The translations under genes and the position numbers were made by a program. Positions 22,346 to 33,897 of a DNA stretch of 64,000 bases are shown piece after piece. Within the stretch, counting starts at the first letter, position 1. Every line of letters begins with the position of its first letter. Under the pieces are notes generated by a model. The model was not told the origin of the DNA, did no database searches, and saw nothing but the letters and a program-made list of their open reading frames with translations. Location of the stretch: NCBI GenBank assembly GCA_028023455.1, contig JAQFVV010000111.1, positions 1,369,909 through 1,433,908 of the forward strand, read 5' to 3'. Source of the stretch: Epiperipatus broadwayi (taxonomy: Eukaryota > Onychophora > Udeonychophora > Euonychophora > Peripatidae).

Positions 22346-22873
22346 AGAGGGTGTGTTTTTTTGAATTTGATGGAAATGTTGTTTTCATTGAATTTTTTTT
22401 TATTTTAAAGTATTGAAATGTTCAGATTTTGTAAAGTAATAATTAACAGACTTTTTACACCGTAGTGTATTGAAGTTTTAAGTAGTAAATATTGACGAGA
22501 TATATGAATAAAGTTATTTGGAATTAGGTAACGAGTCAAGTAATGTACTGTTCGTAACATTCCACGAGACATTTTAAGATTGTACAGTGTGTATATTTTT
22601 GAAATTAAAAAAAAGCGTTAACACAAAAATATCCAGTAAGAAAAGTACAATTAATTGTACACTGTTTTTTTAAATGTCATAAAAAGCATATATTATAAAC
22701 ATTTTATATATATATTTGTCGTTGTTTAAAAAAGTTTTAGTTTCTTTCTTTTCTCCGACTACTGTTATTCTTTGTTGAATATAGTTTACGTTTATTGTTA
22801 TCATTTATTTTATAGATGTTAGTAAAAATATATATATATTTACAAAAATACGATTTTGATATTTTTTTATTTT
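22346..22873. other. AT-rich sequence between CpG patch and telomere-like tract
   Basis: No gene recognised. Several scattered CpG (TGACGAGA, AACGAGTC, GTTCGT) continue the composition of the neighbouring patch, so it may be part of the same regulatory region. Confidence 0.35.
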
Positions 22874-22936
22874 AACCGTAAACCTAACCCTAAAACTAAC
22901 CCTATAGCTAATCCTAAAACTAACCCTAATCCTAAC
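22874..22936 (-). repeat. Degenerate interstitial telomere-like tract
   Basis: About ten units of CCTAA with variants follow one another: CTAACCCTAA, ACTAACCCTA, GCTAATCCTA, ACTAACCCTA, ATCCTAAC. Read on the minus strand this is degenerate TTAGGG. Most units are TTAGGG or TTAGGA/TTAGTT variants. It could mark old chromosome-end repair or be a simple C-rich satellite. Confidence 0.6.
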
Positions 22937-23785
22937 AAGTTTTACTTTTAGTTATCATTCTATTTGAAATAAAAACTAGCGGTAAACAAAAACTTCGATA
23001 GAAAAAATCTCCGATAGAAAACTGATTTTTTCTAATAAAAAGAAAACTAAAAAAGACGAATAAAATTGTAATTTGTTTATTTTATTTTACATTTATTATT
23101 ATCATTTAATTTGTATATGTTAATAAAAAATAATATTTAAAATTAAGTAATATTTAAAAAAGACGATTTTCTTTTTGTTTTTATTTTCGCATTACAAAAA
23201 ACACATCAAAATGATTATAATTAACGGCCCGTGAATGATCATATTTTATAATTTTAGCGTGAAAAGTGTGCCATCGAGTGGGATTTAGCAGCTATTCTAC
23301 GAGAACCATTTTTTGTAGTTTATCTATACAGATATCAATGAATCATCATTTAATACATTTTGCTCTCTTTGTATTTGGATTACATTTCATTAAGATTTTA
23401 GATAATCTTTCATCAACTATTATGAATGTTATTTATTCTATTGCTTTATCATAATTCTTTTATAATTTATTGTTCTATTTCTTTTGTCCATCTTCTTATA
23501 TAATGAAAGTAGTAAAGTTTCATTTATGATTTTATTTATTTTTGTCCTTTCACTCTACACCAATAACTTAAATGATTTCAATAATGGGTAATAAATGCTT
23601 TATACACTTTTAAGGTTTTTCTCTGCCATTTGTTATCACTTATTTGTGCTTATCACAATTTTCAGCATTGGCAAATATTTGTGGTAAAGTAAATGTGACA
23701 TCCAAACCAGAAAAGATGATCTTATTTCTCATTTCATTTTTAAAAAGTTCCTTTCATCCTACATATTAACAATTTCTAATTTTTT
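22937..23785. other. AT-rich intergenic sequence
   Basis: No gene recognised. A 62-codon plus frame (23266-23454) lacks recognisable features. Confidence 0.5.
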
Positions 23786-24005
23786 TTATTTAAAAAAACA
23801 TTATTTCTTAACTATTTTTAGTCATTATCAATTGCTATATTGAGCTAATTTTTGAATAATTAGTTTTAAATCTTAAGACATCTTATGGTGCAGTGGTAAT
23901 ACATTTATTGAAATGCTTATGATCTGGGTCATCAAATTCAGGCTGGATAAAATTTAATTTAATTTTTTTCAGATCCTAAAGAGACTGAGGATTTTTAAGT
24001 AAAGA
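23786..24005 (+). repeat. S2 SINE-like repeat, copy 1
   Basis: Matches 24426-24625 over about 190 bases in direct orientation, with shared words AACTATTTTT, GTGCAGTGGTAATAC against AGTACAGAAATAGTGC, AAATTCAGGCTGGATAAAAT and AAAGAGAC. The A-box-like GTGCAGTGG and B-box-like TCAAATTC suggest a tRNA-derived SINE. No target duplication found. Confidence 0.55.
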
Positions 24006-24340
24006 TCTTCAAGGTAAGCAAATTACATCCTGTAATAATGTCAAATAATTATTTTTAAAATTTACCACAAAAACGCTAATTTATATAAACAAGAAATACA
24101 TATTTGGTAGCATGTGACAAGATTTTAAATTTACTTAGGTAGTATACATTTACATATGAACGTGCATACAATAAACATTTATGATGCCAGATTATCATTC
24201 TAAAATTATCCAATACAAATTTTAAAAACTTTATTCCGTAAAAATTTATTGAAAATAGAAAGTTGGTTTTCTGTATGATCACAATACTTTCTTCTACTAT
24301 GAATACCTCATGTATCATAAAGTAAAAACATTTTTTTATA

Positions 24341-24412
24341 TGCAGCCTACAAGGTCTTACAGAAGTCTGTGGGGTCCATGATCAGAAAAAGATTGCCCAA
24401 ACCTGTCCTATA
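24341..24412 (-). repeat. hAT transposon terminus, solo remnant
   Basis: On the minus strand ATAGGACAGGTTTGGGCAAT followed by CTTTTT resembles a hAT end (CAGGNNTGGGCAA type). The following ATGGACCCCACAGAC is of the kind found in hAT subterminal regions. No transposase sequence was found beside it. Confidence 0.4.
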
Positions 24413-24425
24413 AAACTATAAAATT

Positions 24426-24625
24426 TTTTTTTAAAAAGACGAATTTTTAAACTATTTTTGATCATTATTTATTTCTATGTTTAGTTATTTTGTATATAAT
24501 TAGTCTTAAGAAGTATTATAGTACAGAAATAGTGCATTTACTTGTAATGATTATGATATGGGCTCAAATTCAGGCTGGATAAAATTTATTTATTTTTTTC
24601 AAATTCTAAAGAGACAGTTTTATTT
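24426..24625 (+). repeat. S2 SINE-like repeat, copy 2
   Basis: Second direct copy of the repeat at 23786-24005. GGCTCAAATTC is closer to a polymerase III B box than in copy 1. Confidence 0.55.
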
Positions 24626-24720
24626 TAAGTTAACCAGCCTACTACCAATAGATAGCTATTTGATATTATTCATTAAATGGATATTAAGCTATTCTTGCCT
24701 AAAGAATAAAACAAGAATAG

Positions 24721-24738
24721 AAAGTTGTTCAATCTTTC
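24721..24738 (+). repeat. Left target-site duplication of S1 SINE
   Basis: Perfect 18-bp direct repeat aaagttgttcaatctttc, repeated at 24840-24857. Confidence 0.85.
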
Positions 24739-24839
24739 CATATGTCATAGCATCGGCGGGAGGCGAACCCGCAACTGTCTGCAACCAACTACTTGCTTGC
24801 AAGGCAGCTGGGCTGACCTCTCGGCTAACAGCACTTGAC
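24739..24839 (-). mobile_element. S1: ultrashort tRNA-like SINE
   Basis: Second copy of the element at 18693. On the minus strand it begins GTCAAGTGCTGTTAGCCGA, contains AGCCGAGAGGTCAGC as A-box region, an anticodon-like hairpin with GCCTTGCAAGCAAG, and GCGGGTTCGCCTCCC as B box. It ends GATGCTATGACATATG. The body is about 101 bp and is bounded by an 18-bp target duplication, which proves insertion as a discrete unit. There is no poly-A at this copy. Confidence 0.85.
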
Positions 24840-24857
24840 AAAGTTGTTCAATCTTTC

Positions 24858-27800
24858 ACTGCTCAACATTAACAGGCCTGGCGAATAATGCCTTCCTCAT
24901 TGTTTCTTTCTTTCTTTTTTTTTTGAGAAATTGTTGAAAAAGTCTTTGTTCTGCAGATAGCTATTTAAAAGCTGTTTTAACTTTTGCCTGTGCATAATCT
25001 TAGTAATCAATTTCTTTTAAAACTGGAAGGGTTGTAAAAAATTATCTTCAAATTGTGTCATAATCAATTAACTGTTCATTTAACATATAGAAAATGAGTT
25101 TAGAACTTTGTTGTTTTTATTTTTATTCCATTTGAAATATAATTTTTTTAATATTTTTTCTTGTATACATCGTAATGCATAGATAACAATTAATTCATTT
25201 ATATAAGAACATATTGAATTTGAATAGTTGTTTTCAAAAATGAAAGAATGGCAGGCAATGAAGACCCATCATAAAAATAGCTTGCATCTGCATATAAAAA
25301 CAATAAAAAATCAAATATTTTATAAGAAAAATAGTAAAATATGAAATCACACATCAAAATTTTAAATATTAACTCTGATGATATTTTGAGAATAAATATA
25401 TCAGAATTATTGATGTATGAATCCGAAACTATTAGGATAAAAAATGATTGCATGTTATTGGCAATCATGTAATATCTCAATTACAAGATATATTATCTAA
25501 GAGCAATCACCTTTCTGACAGTTAAACGCAGAGAAAAATATCAAAATAAAATGTGAATTCTCTAAAAAATATAAAGTTGAAAAATTGCACAAAGAAATTA
25601 TCATAATTTTTCTAAAAATAGTCATATTAAAATTATGAGATTCCCACTGATTTTTGATTGAATGCATGTTAAACATAGTAAAATTACATTTGTTTCACAT
25701 CATTTAACAAAGCACAGTGATTGTTTAAGATAGACGAAACTGTCCATCATCATTCTTTTGCATTAGGTTCTCTATACAATACTGACATCCAAAGGTTTTT
25801 TAAATTAATATACATTTTAGTTCCAGTTTTTATCATCAAATGAATGCAAAACTAGCAAATGAGCACTACAAATAGCTACAAGAAAGCGAATTTAAGTTTA
25901 GGACCAAAGCATCACTAAATGGTGATCATGTGATGTTTATTGAGTTAAGAGTGTTAAATATCTATATTCTATTATGTCAGATACTTTCCCATGATCTATG
26001 AATAGCACAAATTTAAATGTACTGAATTCAAATGTTTTTCTTTAATGCTTTATACTATGATTAGGACTACTATGCATGATCTTTCTTTCTTAAACATGTA
26101 TTGTTTCTGTTCTATTATTATCCTGCTACTGGAATTAATTTACATTTCAAAATGATAAGATATATTTTATATTAACATTAATAAAAATACTTTTCTGTAA
26201 TTAGTATTACAACCTTCTTTTAATTTCATTTTTGGGTTAATTAGTACTCCTTTCCAGACATCCAAATGGATATTTTTCTTGTCTCTTAAAAGTAGTGAAT
26301 TTTATTTATGTAGTTTTATATTTATATTAATCTCTTCTTTGGTTTTCAATTGTTTGCTATTTTCACTGCTTCTTTCATTTCTTTAGTTTTTGGTACTATT
26401 CATGCCATGTTCAATTCTGGATATTTTTTGCTTCAACTAATTTTCTTGTACAGTATTATATTTTCAATTTTTAAAATTTTACTTTTTAATCAATTATTGA
26501 TAAGCTATTTTTTATATATAAAAAAAAAAAAATTAAATCTTTCATCTTACTAATTCAAATTATATATCCATTCTTTTTCATTTTTGTGTTTTTTTAAAAA
26601 TCCCATTCTTTATCAATCTTTTCTTTTTCTCTTTGCATTGCATAAGTTGTTGTTCAATTTTAAAAGTTTAACAGTTCTGTATTGTAGTTTCAATAATAAT
26701 TTATTATTCCTAATGTACAGTGATGTGTAACCATACAACTGAGGGCTTCTGTATTGTAATCTATCAGTTTTGTGAAATGTGAATCTATTGTGATTGCACT
26801 TTTGTTAATTTTTGGAAGAATTTGTGGTTAGAAAGCAATTAGTGTTTGGAATCTCAGGCACATCTCAAAGTGATCCATGTTTTTAATGTGTGCGCTTAAT
26901 TTTCACCAATTAATGTAATATACATGGTGTGTGGGGGTGGGATCTAAATAAAGTGCAAAAAGTAATAGTAATAAAAAAAAATAGTAATATTTAAAGAATT
27001 ACTTGAATAGAGAAAAAAAAATCCAATCTGAGAAGATTCATAAAATCTAACCCAAAAATGAAAAACTAGATTGTTGTTTAACTCAGATTTGATTACTATA
27101 ATATAAAATAATTAATGATTTACTGTTTGAAGAATTTATAAAAAGTGTGAGCATGGGAAATAACAGGGCTGGAGGCATAATCCATGAACCTTATACAAGA
27201 ACATGCAGGATTCATTATAATGATAGGAATTGATCAAAATAATATATTTAAGGGGGGGGGGGACACATTCCCAGCAAGTGGAATAATTCACTTTTATTAT
27301 CATTAACAAAAAAAAAAAATTAGATGTCACAGCCAAGTGGGAGGATGAGTATGCCACTTTACCACTGAGCTAAAGATAAAAGAGCAGAGCTCTTAACACA
27401 CATATTTATTGTAGAATTTGATTTCATTTCTCTTTGAGAACTAAATAGCAAAAATTAATTTTATTTAATATTTTCAAATTATCTTACTCAAAAAATATTT
27501 AAATTTGTCAATTTTCAATATTTTAATTTTCAAAAATTCTACAACTGCTATTTTTTTTTAAAAGTGAAGATTATATATATATATATCAATAATCACTTCT
27601 CTTAAAACTGGATAAAAGCAGTAAAATTGATTATTGGCTCAAGGTAAAAACTTTACTCTAAAGATTGCTTGAATGATAGATGAGACTATATAAGTAGAAT
27701 GATTGATTACTCAAATCCAGAGCAGAGTCCCCTGGAAATAGTGAAGTAAAAAGTGATTTTTAATGAAAAAATAATTGTCATAAATGTTTAGCAACATTTA

Positions 27801-28875
27801 ATAGTAATTAAAAAAAAACCCAAGATAACTAATTAATAAATGGATCATTTTATAAATTCTACAATATTAATGTTCTCTCTATTAGAATAAACAATTTTAT
27901 ATAATTTATATAAGTTAAATATCTACAAATTACTACTGTAATATACAGATAATTCAAGATAATAATCTATATTCATATACATACAAAGTGTCTAGGGAAA
28001 GAGTTTCATAATAATTGTGATTTTGCAAATTAGTTTACTATGAACATTAATTTGAATTAAAATTTAGAAAAAGACTCAAAAATATATATTTGCAGCTGGG
28101 AAATTTTCTATGCAAGTTCAGAATTTGTCCAGATTATTGATCTATAGCTAAGGAAGCTAAATATCTAACAGTGATTAGGAAATGAATATCTTGCTATTAA
28201 TATCGAATTATTCCTTGTTGGAGAATAAAATTCTCATTGATCATATTTCTTAATAAGTTGTCAATAAGTGAAGTGTGACATCAGTACTTGCAAGGTAGAT
28301 TATTAATCAGATTATAGATTAATCTATTTCAAAATTAAATTAATACTACAATGTCATAAAATAAAAAAAGTTTTAGCTAAGAAAATTACAGGAAATTTGA
28401 TGTTATTTTTTTTAGAACAACTGCTAGTTAAGCTTAGTTTCAACAGCTTTAGTGTTAAACCTAAAATTTGCTAATTTGGAATTCTTAATATATCAATTGA
28501 GTATACAGGCAGATCTGTTGTGTTTTTGTGAATTGTAGTAAAAGAAACTTATTTAAAAACATGTAGCATTATCTTATGCTGAATAATTTAATTTCATATG
28601 TTTTTTGTTTTTTTTGGTAAGCTTAGAATAAAGGTGTTAAAACATTTAATATCTGCTCATAAATAAAAAGCAGTACTCAGAAAAGAGAAGAAACAAATGA
28701 AATAAATTTTATACAATTTTTACTTTTCACAATTTCCAAATTTTTTATATATCACCTCACAAAAAAATTATGCATTTACCCCCACCTCACAGATAATTTA
28801 TTTAAAAAATATATATATTTGCAATAGTATATATATATTTTTGAAGGGAGAAAAATGTTGATGAGTTACATTTCC
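24858..28875. other. AT-rich intergenic sequence
   Basis: No gene is supported. Possible weak tRNA-like debris on the minus strand at 27320-27375 (TTAGCTCAGTGGTAAAG) is listed separately. A 10-base G run lies at 27253-27262, and frames at 25199-25480 and 26350-26553 are hydrophobic AT-driven translations. Confidence 0.5.
27318..27375 (-). repeat. tRNA-like fragment (A box only)
   Basis: On the minus strand TTTAGCTCAGTGGTAAAG is a good A box in its tRNA context. The downstream half is too degenerate to show a B box. Probably the head of an old SINE or tRNA pseudogene. Confidence 0.4.
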
Positions 28876-28888
28876 TAAATATGATTCA
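28876..28888 (+). repeat. Left target-site duplication of HR-D element
   Basis: Perfect 13-bp direct repeat taaatatgattca, repeated at 29556-29568. Confidence 0.7.
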
Positions 28889-28987
28889 GGGTATATGAGC
28901 ACAGACTTTCACACGATCCACCACTTTCCATTCTATCTCATAACACTGATACCCTTGAACACATATATGTCGAAAAGATAAATAATC

Positions 28988-29040
28988 ACCAATATTCGTA
29001 TTTCATGCTAAAACTGCAATCATCAGTTGATCCAGATTAT
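28988..29040 (-). ncRNA. Hammerhead-like motif (HR-D, left arm)
   Basis: On the minus strand CTGATGA (29020-29026) is followed by a TGC/GCA hairpin and GAAA (29001-29004), then TAC. The core boxes are intact. The closing pair of stem II is a U-U mismatch in this copy, so activity is doubtful. Confidence 0.45.
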
Positions 29041-29381
29041 CATCTCTATATTAAGATAGCCAATCTTCATACTTTAATGGACAGGCTTCAATCAATTCCA
29101 CACTCCAACTCTTCACCATCCAATTGAAAATCTGATGGTGCTCAAAGGCCACCCTGAGGCCAAGATTATCATCAGATTGACTTTAGATCAACATGGGTGT
29201 GATGAGAATATTGGCCTCAGGGTGGCCTTTGAGTGTTCCATCATCAGATTTTCAATTGGATAGACGGGTGAAGAGTTGGATTGTGGAGTGGATTTAAGCC
29301 TGTCCATTAAAGTATGAAGATTGGCTATCTTAATATATAACTGAGCACTTATTGCATATATGTGTAGAGATGATAATCTGG

Positions 29382-29424
29382 ACAAACTGCTGATTGCTGT
29401 TTTAGCATGAAATACAGATATTGG
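29382..29424 (+). ncRNA. Hammerhead-like motif remnant (HR-D, right arm)
   Basis: CTGCTGA replaces CTGATGA at 29388-29394; the hairpin and GAAATAC (29409-29415) remain. The lost core A should inactivate it. Confidence 0.4.
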
Positions 29425-29568
29425 TGATTATTTATCTTTTCAACATATATGTGTTCAAGTGTATCAGTGTTATGAGATAGTGTGAAAGTCTGTGCTCATA
29501 TACCATATATATTACATATATTGATACAGGTATATAATGCCTGTATTTCAGTTATTAAATATGATTCA

Positions 29569-32125
29569 ATAATTTGTTTTAATTTCTTCAACAGTTGTGA
29601 TTCCACAATTTACAAATTAATATTTAATAACAAATCATGTTTATTTCAAGATAATGGTCAAACATTTTTTCATTGGGTTTCATCCATTAACATTAGATTA
29701 GAAACCAAGAATAGAAAATGATCTGAGGCCGCATTTCCATATATAGATTTTTGGCAGGTACTTTAGATTCCTGTAGTACTAATGAGATATGCTTGCTTTG
29801 AAATTGGCTAGCTTGTTTATTAAATCTGGGATTTATTAGAAAAATGTGAGTCGACTTAAAATTTGAAAAATATCTACAGTAATCTATAATAGAGATGATT
29901 CTTCACCTGAAATATAATCTCAAAATGGAAGAATATTGCATAATATCAGAAATGTCTTTTGTTGGATCTCTTGTATAAGTAATTTGATTATTAATCATAA
30001 GAATAATAATTCTCCAAGAATGATCTATCATTTGCTTGGTTTATCAAATGTTCCAAATGAACATTCATTGTTGTAATAATGAAATTCATTCATACTGGTC
30101 CTAAACATCATCATCTTTCATCGCAAATCTCATAAAAAATCAATAGTTTTTGTATGGCTGCAAACAATGCAAATCTTAATATAAAATTGATTATTAAAAG
30201 TTTATCAAACAATTAAATATAGGTCATAGGTACAAAAATTCTCTAAATTTACTACTATAAGTGAAGAGACAATTATTTTGATCATTTTGCAACCAGAAAT
30301 TAGGTGAAAACATTATAAGATCTATTACAGATTATGAAATACCATTAGAGAAAAAAATATATTTCATTTGATAATTAATCGTAGAAGAATACACATAGTA
30401 AGATAATAAATACTATTTATGCCATTTGGAAAATCTGCCTCTGGCAATTGAGAATTATAATTAAAACAGGGTATTAATTAATTAGTCACAACATAATTGA
30501 CCTTTCTATTTTTACAATAAATAAAGTGCTCACTTTACACTTTTAAGCTTGAAAAACTATACAATTAATGCTCTACTTAATCAGGATGGTTAGATAATCT
30601 TTAAAATATATTTTGTATTGTTATTAAATTTTCTTTCAGTAAAATTTGTGAACTTTCAGCCATTCATTTTAAACCCATATTGAAAGTCACAAGCTATGCA
30701 TTATTGTTATTCATTGATACTTTCAAAGACTAAAAATTTATACTACCCCCCCATCCTGACTTTCATCAGCAGATTCCTTTCTATCTGTAAATTCTTTTAA
30801 TAGTTCTACCTAATATCATATAAGCTTATTTCTTTCTAGTCAAAAGTTATCTTTTTCAATAGAATAATTTAACAATAATCCATTGTGAAGAATGACAAAG
30901 CTTTAATTCTGTTGATAAAGATGGCATAATAGAACTATTAAATTACTGAGAATTCTAATATTCTACATCAAGAGAAAGCTTAAAGTTAAAAGATATACAG
31001 TTTAACCTGTTTATAAAGATGACATTATCCAAGGCTTCAATATATTCGATGTACAAAGGTCTTATAACAGAAATTCCTCAACTGTGGAATCTATAAAAAG
31101 CAAATTAGTAAAAAGATTAACATCTCAGGAGTAAATCTGCAAAATTCGGTGTCACACTAGTCACTATTAAGTTTGGTGTAAGTATATATTTTCTTGTGAA
31201 CACAATTTTACTCACTTGTGAATATTTCATTGTGCTCAATGATTATATTAGAGATGCTTTTTTGATACATATTTCTGTTCTCCGATTATATTAATTTACA
31301 ATTTTTCATCATATTTAGAAATTGTATTTTCTTGAATAATTCTTTTCAATTTTAATTCATTTTGAACTGTGTAATATATAACTATTTCAAGATTATCACT
31401 TTTCCCTACAAGCTTAATGTTCTCCAGTTTTACATCAAAGATTATTTTGTAGTAAAACCTAAGTATAAGAAATGGTGATCATGTGATATTTATTAGCTTA
31501 AAACCTTTGATTTATTTTTAACTGTTAAGTATCTATTGAGGATTAAATTTACCGACTTATTTGATAGATTGACTCAGAAATATGATCCTTTTTCATTATT
31601 ATCATTGCTGCTAATTTTTTCAGGAAACAAATGATTTTATTAAGGAAGTTTGAATGACAAATGGTATACACTTTTTTGTTATCAAAATTTGCTAAGAAAT
31701 TTTCCATTTATTTTATTAAAACTCCCTCAACTATTCCTAATTTGTAGACAAAATAATAACAAATATTATTAAATTTTAAATTTAAACTTTCTTTTATGCA
31801 ATTTTAATTTATAACCATCAACAATTCAGACTGTTTAATAGTTCTGAAGAAGCACATACATTATTTCATTGCTAATGATCTGCCTTTCTCTTAAATTTCA
31901 CATAAGTATCTACTGATGCACCTTTACATATCTACATTATAAAAGGTTCTGGTCTTTATCTTGCCCATCTATTTTGTATTCTGCCTTCTCAAGAACCTCT
32001 CATAAAAGATTTCTATAACACAAATTGTGTCCTAGCCAAGTGAATATCCTCCACCACAACACTCATTTCAATTTTTTTTTTTTTCTGGTTTATTATAAAA
32101 ATAATAACAGCATTGACATAATTCA
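29569..32125. other. AT-rich intergenic sequence
   Basis: No gene, ribozyme or transposon recognised. Short frames are low complexity. Some longer pyrimidine-rich text near 31940-32050 was examined for antisense LINE similarity without a convincing match. Confidence 0.5.
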
Positions 32126-32139
32126 ATAATTTCAAATTA
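32126..32139 (+). repeat. Left target-site duplication of HR-E element
   Basis: Perfect 14-bp direct repeat ataatttcaaatta, repeated at 32721-32734. Confidence 0.8.
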
Positions 32140-32199
32140 TAACATATAATAACCACATTCCACTCTTTTGACACTTTGAAGCAAAATATATTTATTTAT

Positions 32200-32245
32200 T
32201 AATATTACAGTTTCGACTGTTCCTAGCAGACTTCGTCAGATCTAC
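32200..32245 (-). ncRNA. Hammerhead-like ribozyme motif (HR-E, left arm)
   Basis: On the minus strand GATCTGACGA gives CUGANGA (32233-32239), then a stem around CTGCTAGGAACAG, then CGAAACTGTA. GAAAC-T-GTA provides a plausible very short stem III and a GTA cleavage triplet. Stem II has one U-U mismatch. AT before the core can pair with AT after the cleavage site, giving a minimal stem I. Confidence 0.55.
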
Positions 32246-32555
32246 AAAAATTTAAACATTATATTAATACAACCATATTTCATACATGTATCTATTAAAT
32301 TTTTACAATTTTACCAACTTAATTATTACTATAAGTTTATTCATAAAACTTACTATTATATAACTTTAAAATCTACTTTACCCTTTATTTCTATTCTTAG
32401 TTATTATTATACTAATATTTAAAAGTAGATTTTAAAGTTATATAATAGTAAGTTTTATGAATAAATTTATGGTAATAATTAAGTTGGTAAAATTGTAAAA
32501 ATTTAATAGATACATGTATGAAATATGGTTGTATTAATATAATGTTTAAATTTTT

Positions 32556-32597
32556 GTAGATCTGACGAATGTGCTAGGAACAGTCGAAACTATAATA
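32556..32597 (+). ncRNA. Hammerhead-like ribozyme motif (HR-E, right arm)
   Basis: CTGACGA at 32562-32568 and CGAAAC at 32585-32590 flank a CTAGGAA loop. The triplet after GAAACT is ATA in place of GTA, and stem II has drifted, so this partner is weaker than the left-arm motif. Confidence 0.5.
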
Positions 32598-33222
32598 TTA
32601 ATAAATAAATATATTTTGCTTCAAAGTGTCAAAAGAGTGGAATGTGGTTATTATATGTTATATATTAGAAAAGCAAAAATAAAGAAGGAAAGAGGAAGAG
32701 AAGTTATTGAAGATTATATTATAATTTCAAATTACTTTATAACAATGCTAACAACTAAAAACCTACCTTAAAATAAAATCTCATTTAATTAATTCTACCT
32801 GTCTTTTAAACCAATTGGTATATCATGTTCTTAAACAAATGGGTTCCCTTTAATCAATCTTTTAAGTCAAGTGTATTCAACCTTTTAGTGAATCTGGGCT
32901 ACATCAAATGCATAAACACTACCAAAAGCTGATACACACACACAAAAAGTCTGCATAATTTTTGTAATATCTGTCATGACAGATAAGCAAAAAATTCCTC
33001 ACACAATATTTCTAATTATGCAAGGACTTGTTCAGGCAATCTTAAATTCATAGAACAAGTGCCAAGTTTATGATCATTAATAAATAAAATGTGCATATCT
33101 AAATAATAAACACCACTGATGTTATATATAATACAAAAAAAATGTCTGTTAATTAAAAACCATTTATTTATCAAACTTTTAAATATATTGATAAGCTGCT
33201 ATAAAAAATTTTATGATTTGGG

Positions 33223-33360
33223 GAAAATACTACTGCTTCACCTTTTGACTTTGTGGATAGAATTAAAAATATTGTGATTAATGAGAATAATGTTATTGCT
33301 TCATTAGATGTGGTGAAATATATGATTCAATTGATAGAGTGGATCCATAAAAATAATTAA
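33223..33360 (+). pseudogene. PLE reverse-transcriptase fragment
   Basis: The open frame reads ASPFDFVDRIKNIVINENN followed by VIASLDVV. This fits the PLE reverse transcriptase where F...I..I.......VSFDVVSLFT contains motif A with its catalytic Asp. The Asp of SLDVV is kept, but similarity stops just after it and a stop codon ends the frame. Only some 30 residues are recognisable. Its position within a hAT element implies a nested insertion or capture. Confidence 0.5.
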
Positions 33361-33479
33361 ACATACATTAAAGAGTAAAGGTATTTGTAAATAAGTGGTA
33401 AAATTTATTATATATATTATAAAAGTAAAAGAAAAGAGAGCAACATAAAATGAGTGGAATATTTGAGATTATATTTAAA

Positions 33480-33606
33480 AATCTAATGCATCAATATCTC
33501 GTTTGAAGAAATAGTTTCTCAGTGTTCATCAGATATTTTGTTCTAATTGTACTCTTAGTCTATTTCATTCTTGAAAATAATTGCTCACAAATGTAGGTGC
33601 TGTCAA
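33480..33606 (-). pseudogene. hAT transposase C-terminal (dimerisation) remnant
   Basis: On the minus strand from 33604 the frame reads DSTYICEQLFSRMK, then a stop, then TK and further degraded sequence. STYxCEQxFSxMK is the signature of the hAT C-terminal dimerisation domain in the GTF2IRD2/ZBED5/SCAND3-like group. This sets the orientation of the element as minus. The rest of the protein is gone. Confidence 0.7.
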
Positions 33607-33897
33607 AAGTAATAAAATGAATAAGCCATTATAGGCACATGTAACATATGATGTAGTCAATTCTACTGCCTATGCTTGGGGAGTAACACATTGAAAGCTA
33701 TACAATGGTTTAAATCTAAAGTCATGCATGTGTATAAATAGTGAAAGTATATGCATATATATTTTAGTCACATCATGTCAAATAATCTTTAAAAAATCTC
33801 ATAATATTTTAAATAAGTGTATGATTTTGTGTTGTACCACATTCATAACTATCATGTGCTGTGTGCGGCCTGCAGGTTGGACATGTTTGCTTTAAGT

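Larger units (their letters stand above)
28889..29555. mobile_element. HR-D palindromic element with hammerhead-like motifs
   Basis: Left arm about 28893-29162 and right arm about 29213-29505 are complementary along their length (for example ctgaggcca against tggcctcag beside the 50-base loop, and tatatgagcacagac against gtctgtgctcatata at the outer ends). An unpaired 3' tail of about 50 bases precedes the right target duplication. Each arm contains a hammerhead-like core in outward orientation. The arms differ by small indels, so the element is moderately old. No reading frame of note. Confidence 0.75.
32140..32720. mobile_element. HR-E palindromic element with paired hammerhead-like motifs
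   Basis: Two arms (about 32140-32380 and 32420-32668) are almost perfectly complementary over some 240 bases, with a loop of about 40 bases. After the right arm an unpaired purine-rich tail (tagaaaagcaaaaataaaga and on to 32720) leads to the right target duplication. Each arm carries a hammerhead-like motif near its outer end. High arm identity implies a recent insertion. The palindrome is one-ended in the sense that only the right side has an extra tail, as in HR-C and HR-D. Confidence 0.8.
32868..33889 (-). mobile_element. Internally deleted hAT transposon
   Basis: Ends are CAAGTGTATTCAACC on the left and, on the other strand, CAAACATGTCCAACC on the right, a recognisable hAT-type terminal inverted repeat. 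Eight-base direct repeats ttttaagt (32860-32867) and ctttaagt (33890-33897) agree at seven of eight positions, as expected for an old hAT target duplication. TGCAGGCCGCACACAG beside the right end is typical of hAT subterminal text. A transposase C-terminal remnant lies on the minus strand and an unrelated PLE remnant lies inside. At about 1.0 kb it is non-autonomous. Confidence 0.65.

Noticed and set aside
33525-33545. TTCATCAG with nearby TTTCTC as an antisense hammerhead
   Set aside because: No stem II can form, and the stretch is explained by the hAT transposase remnant.
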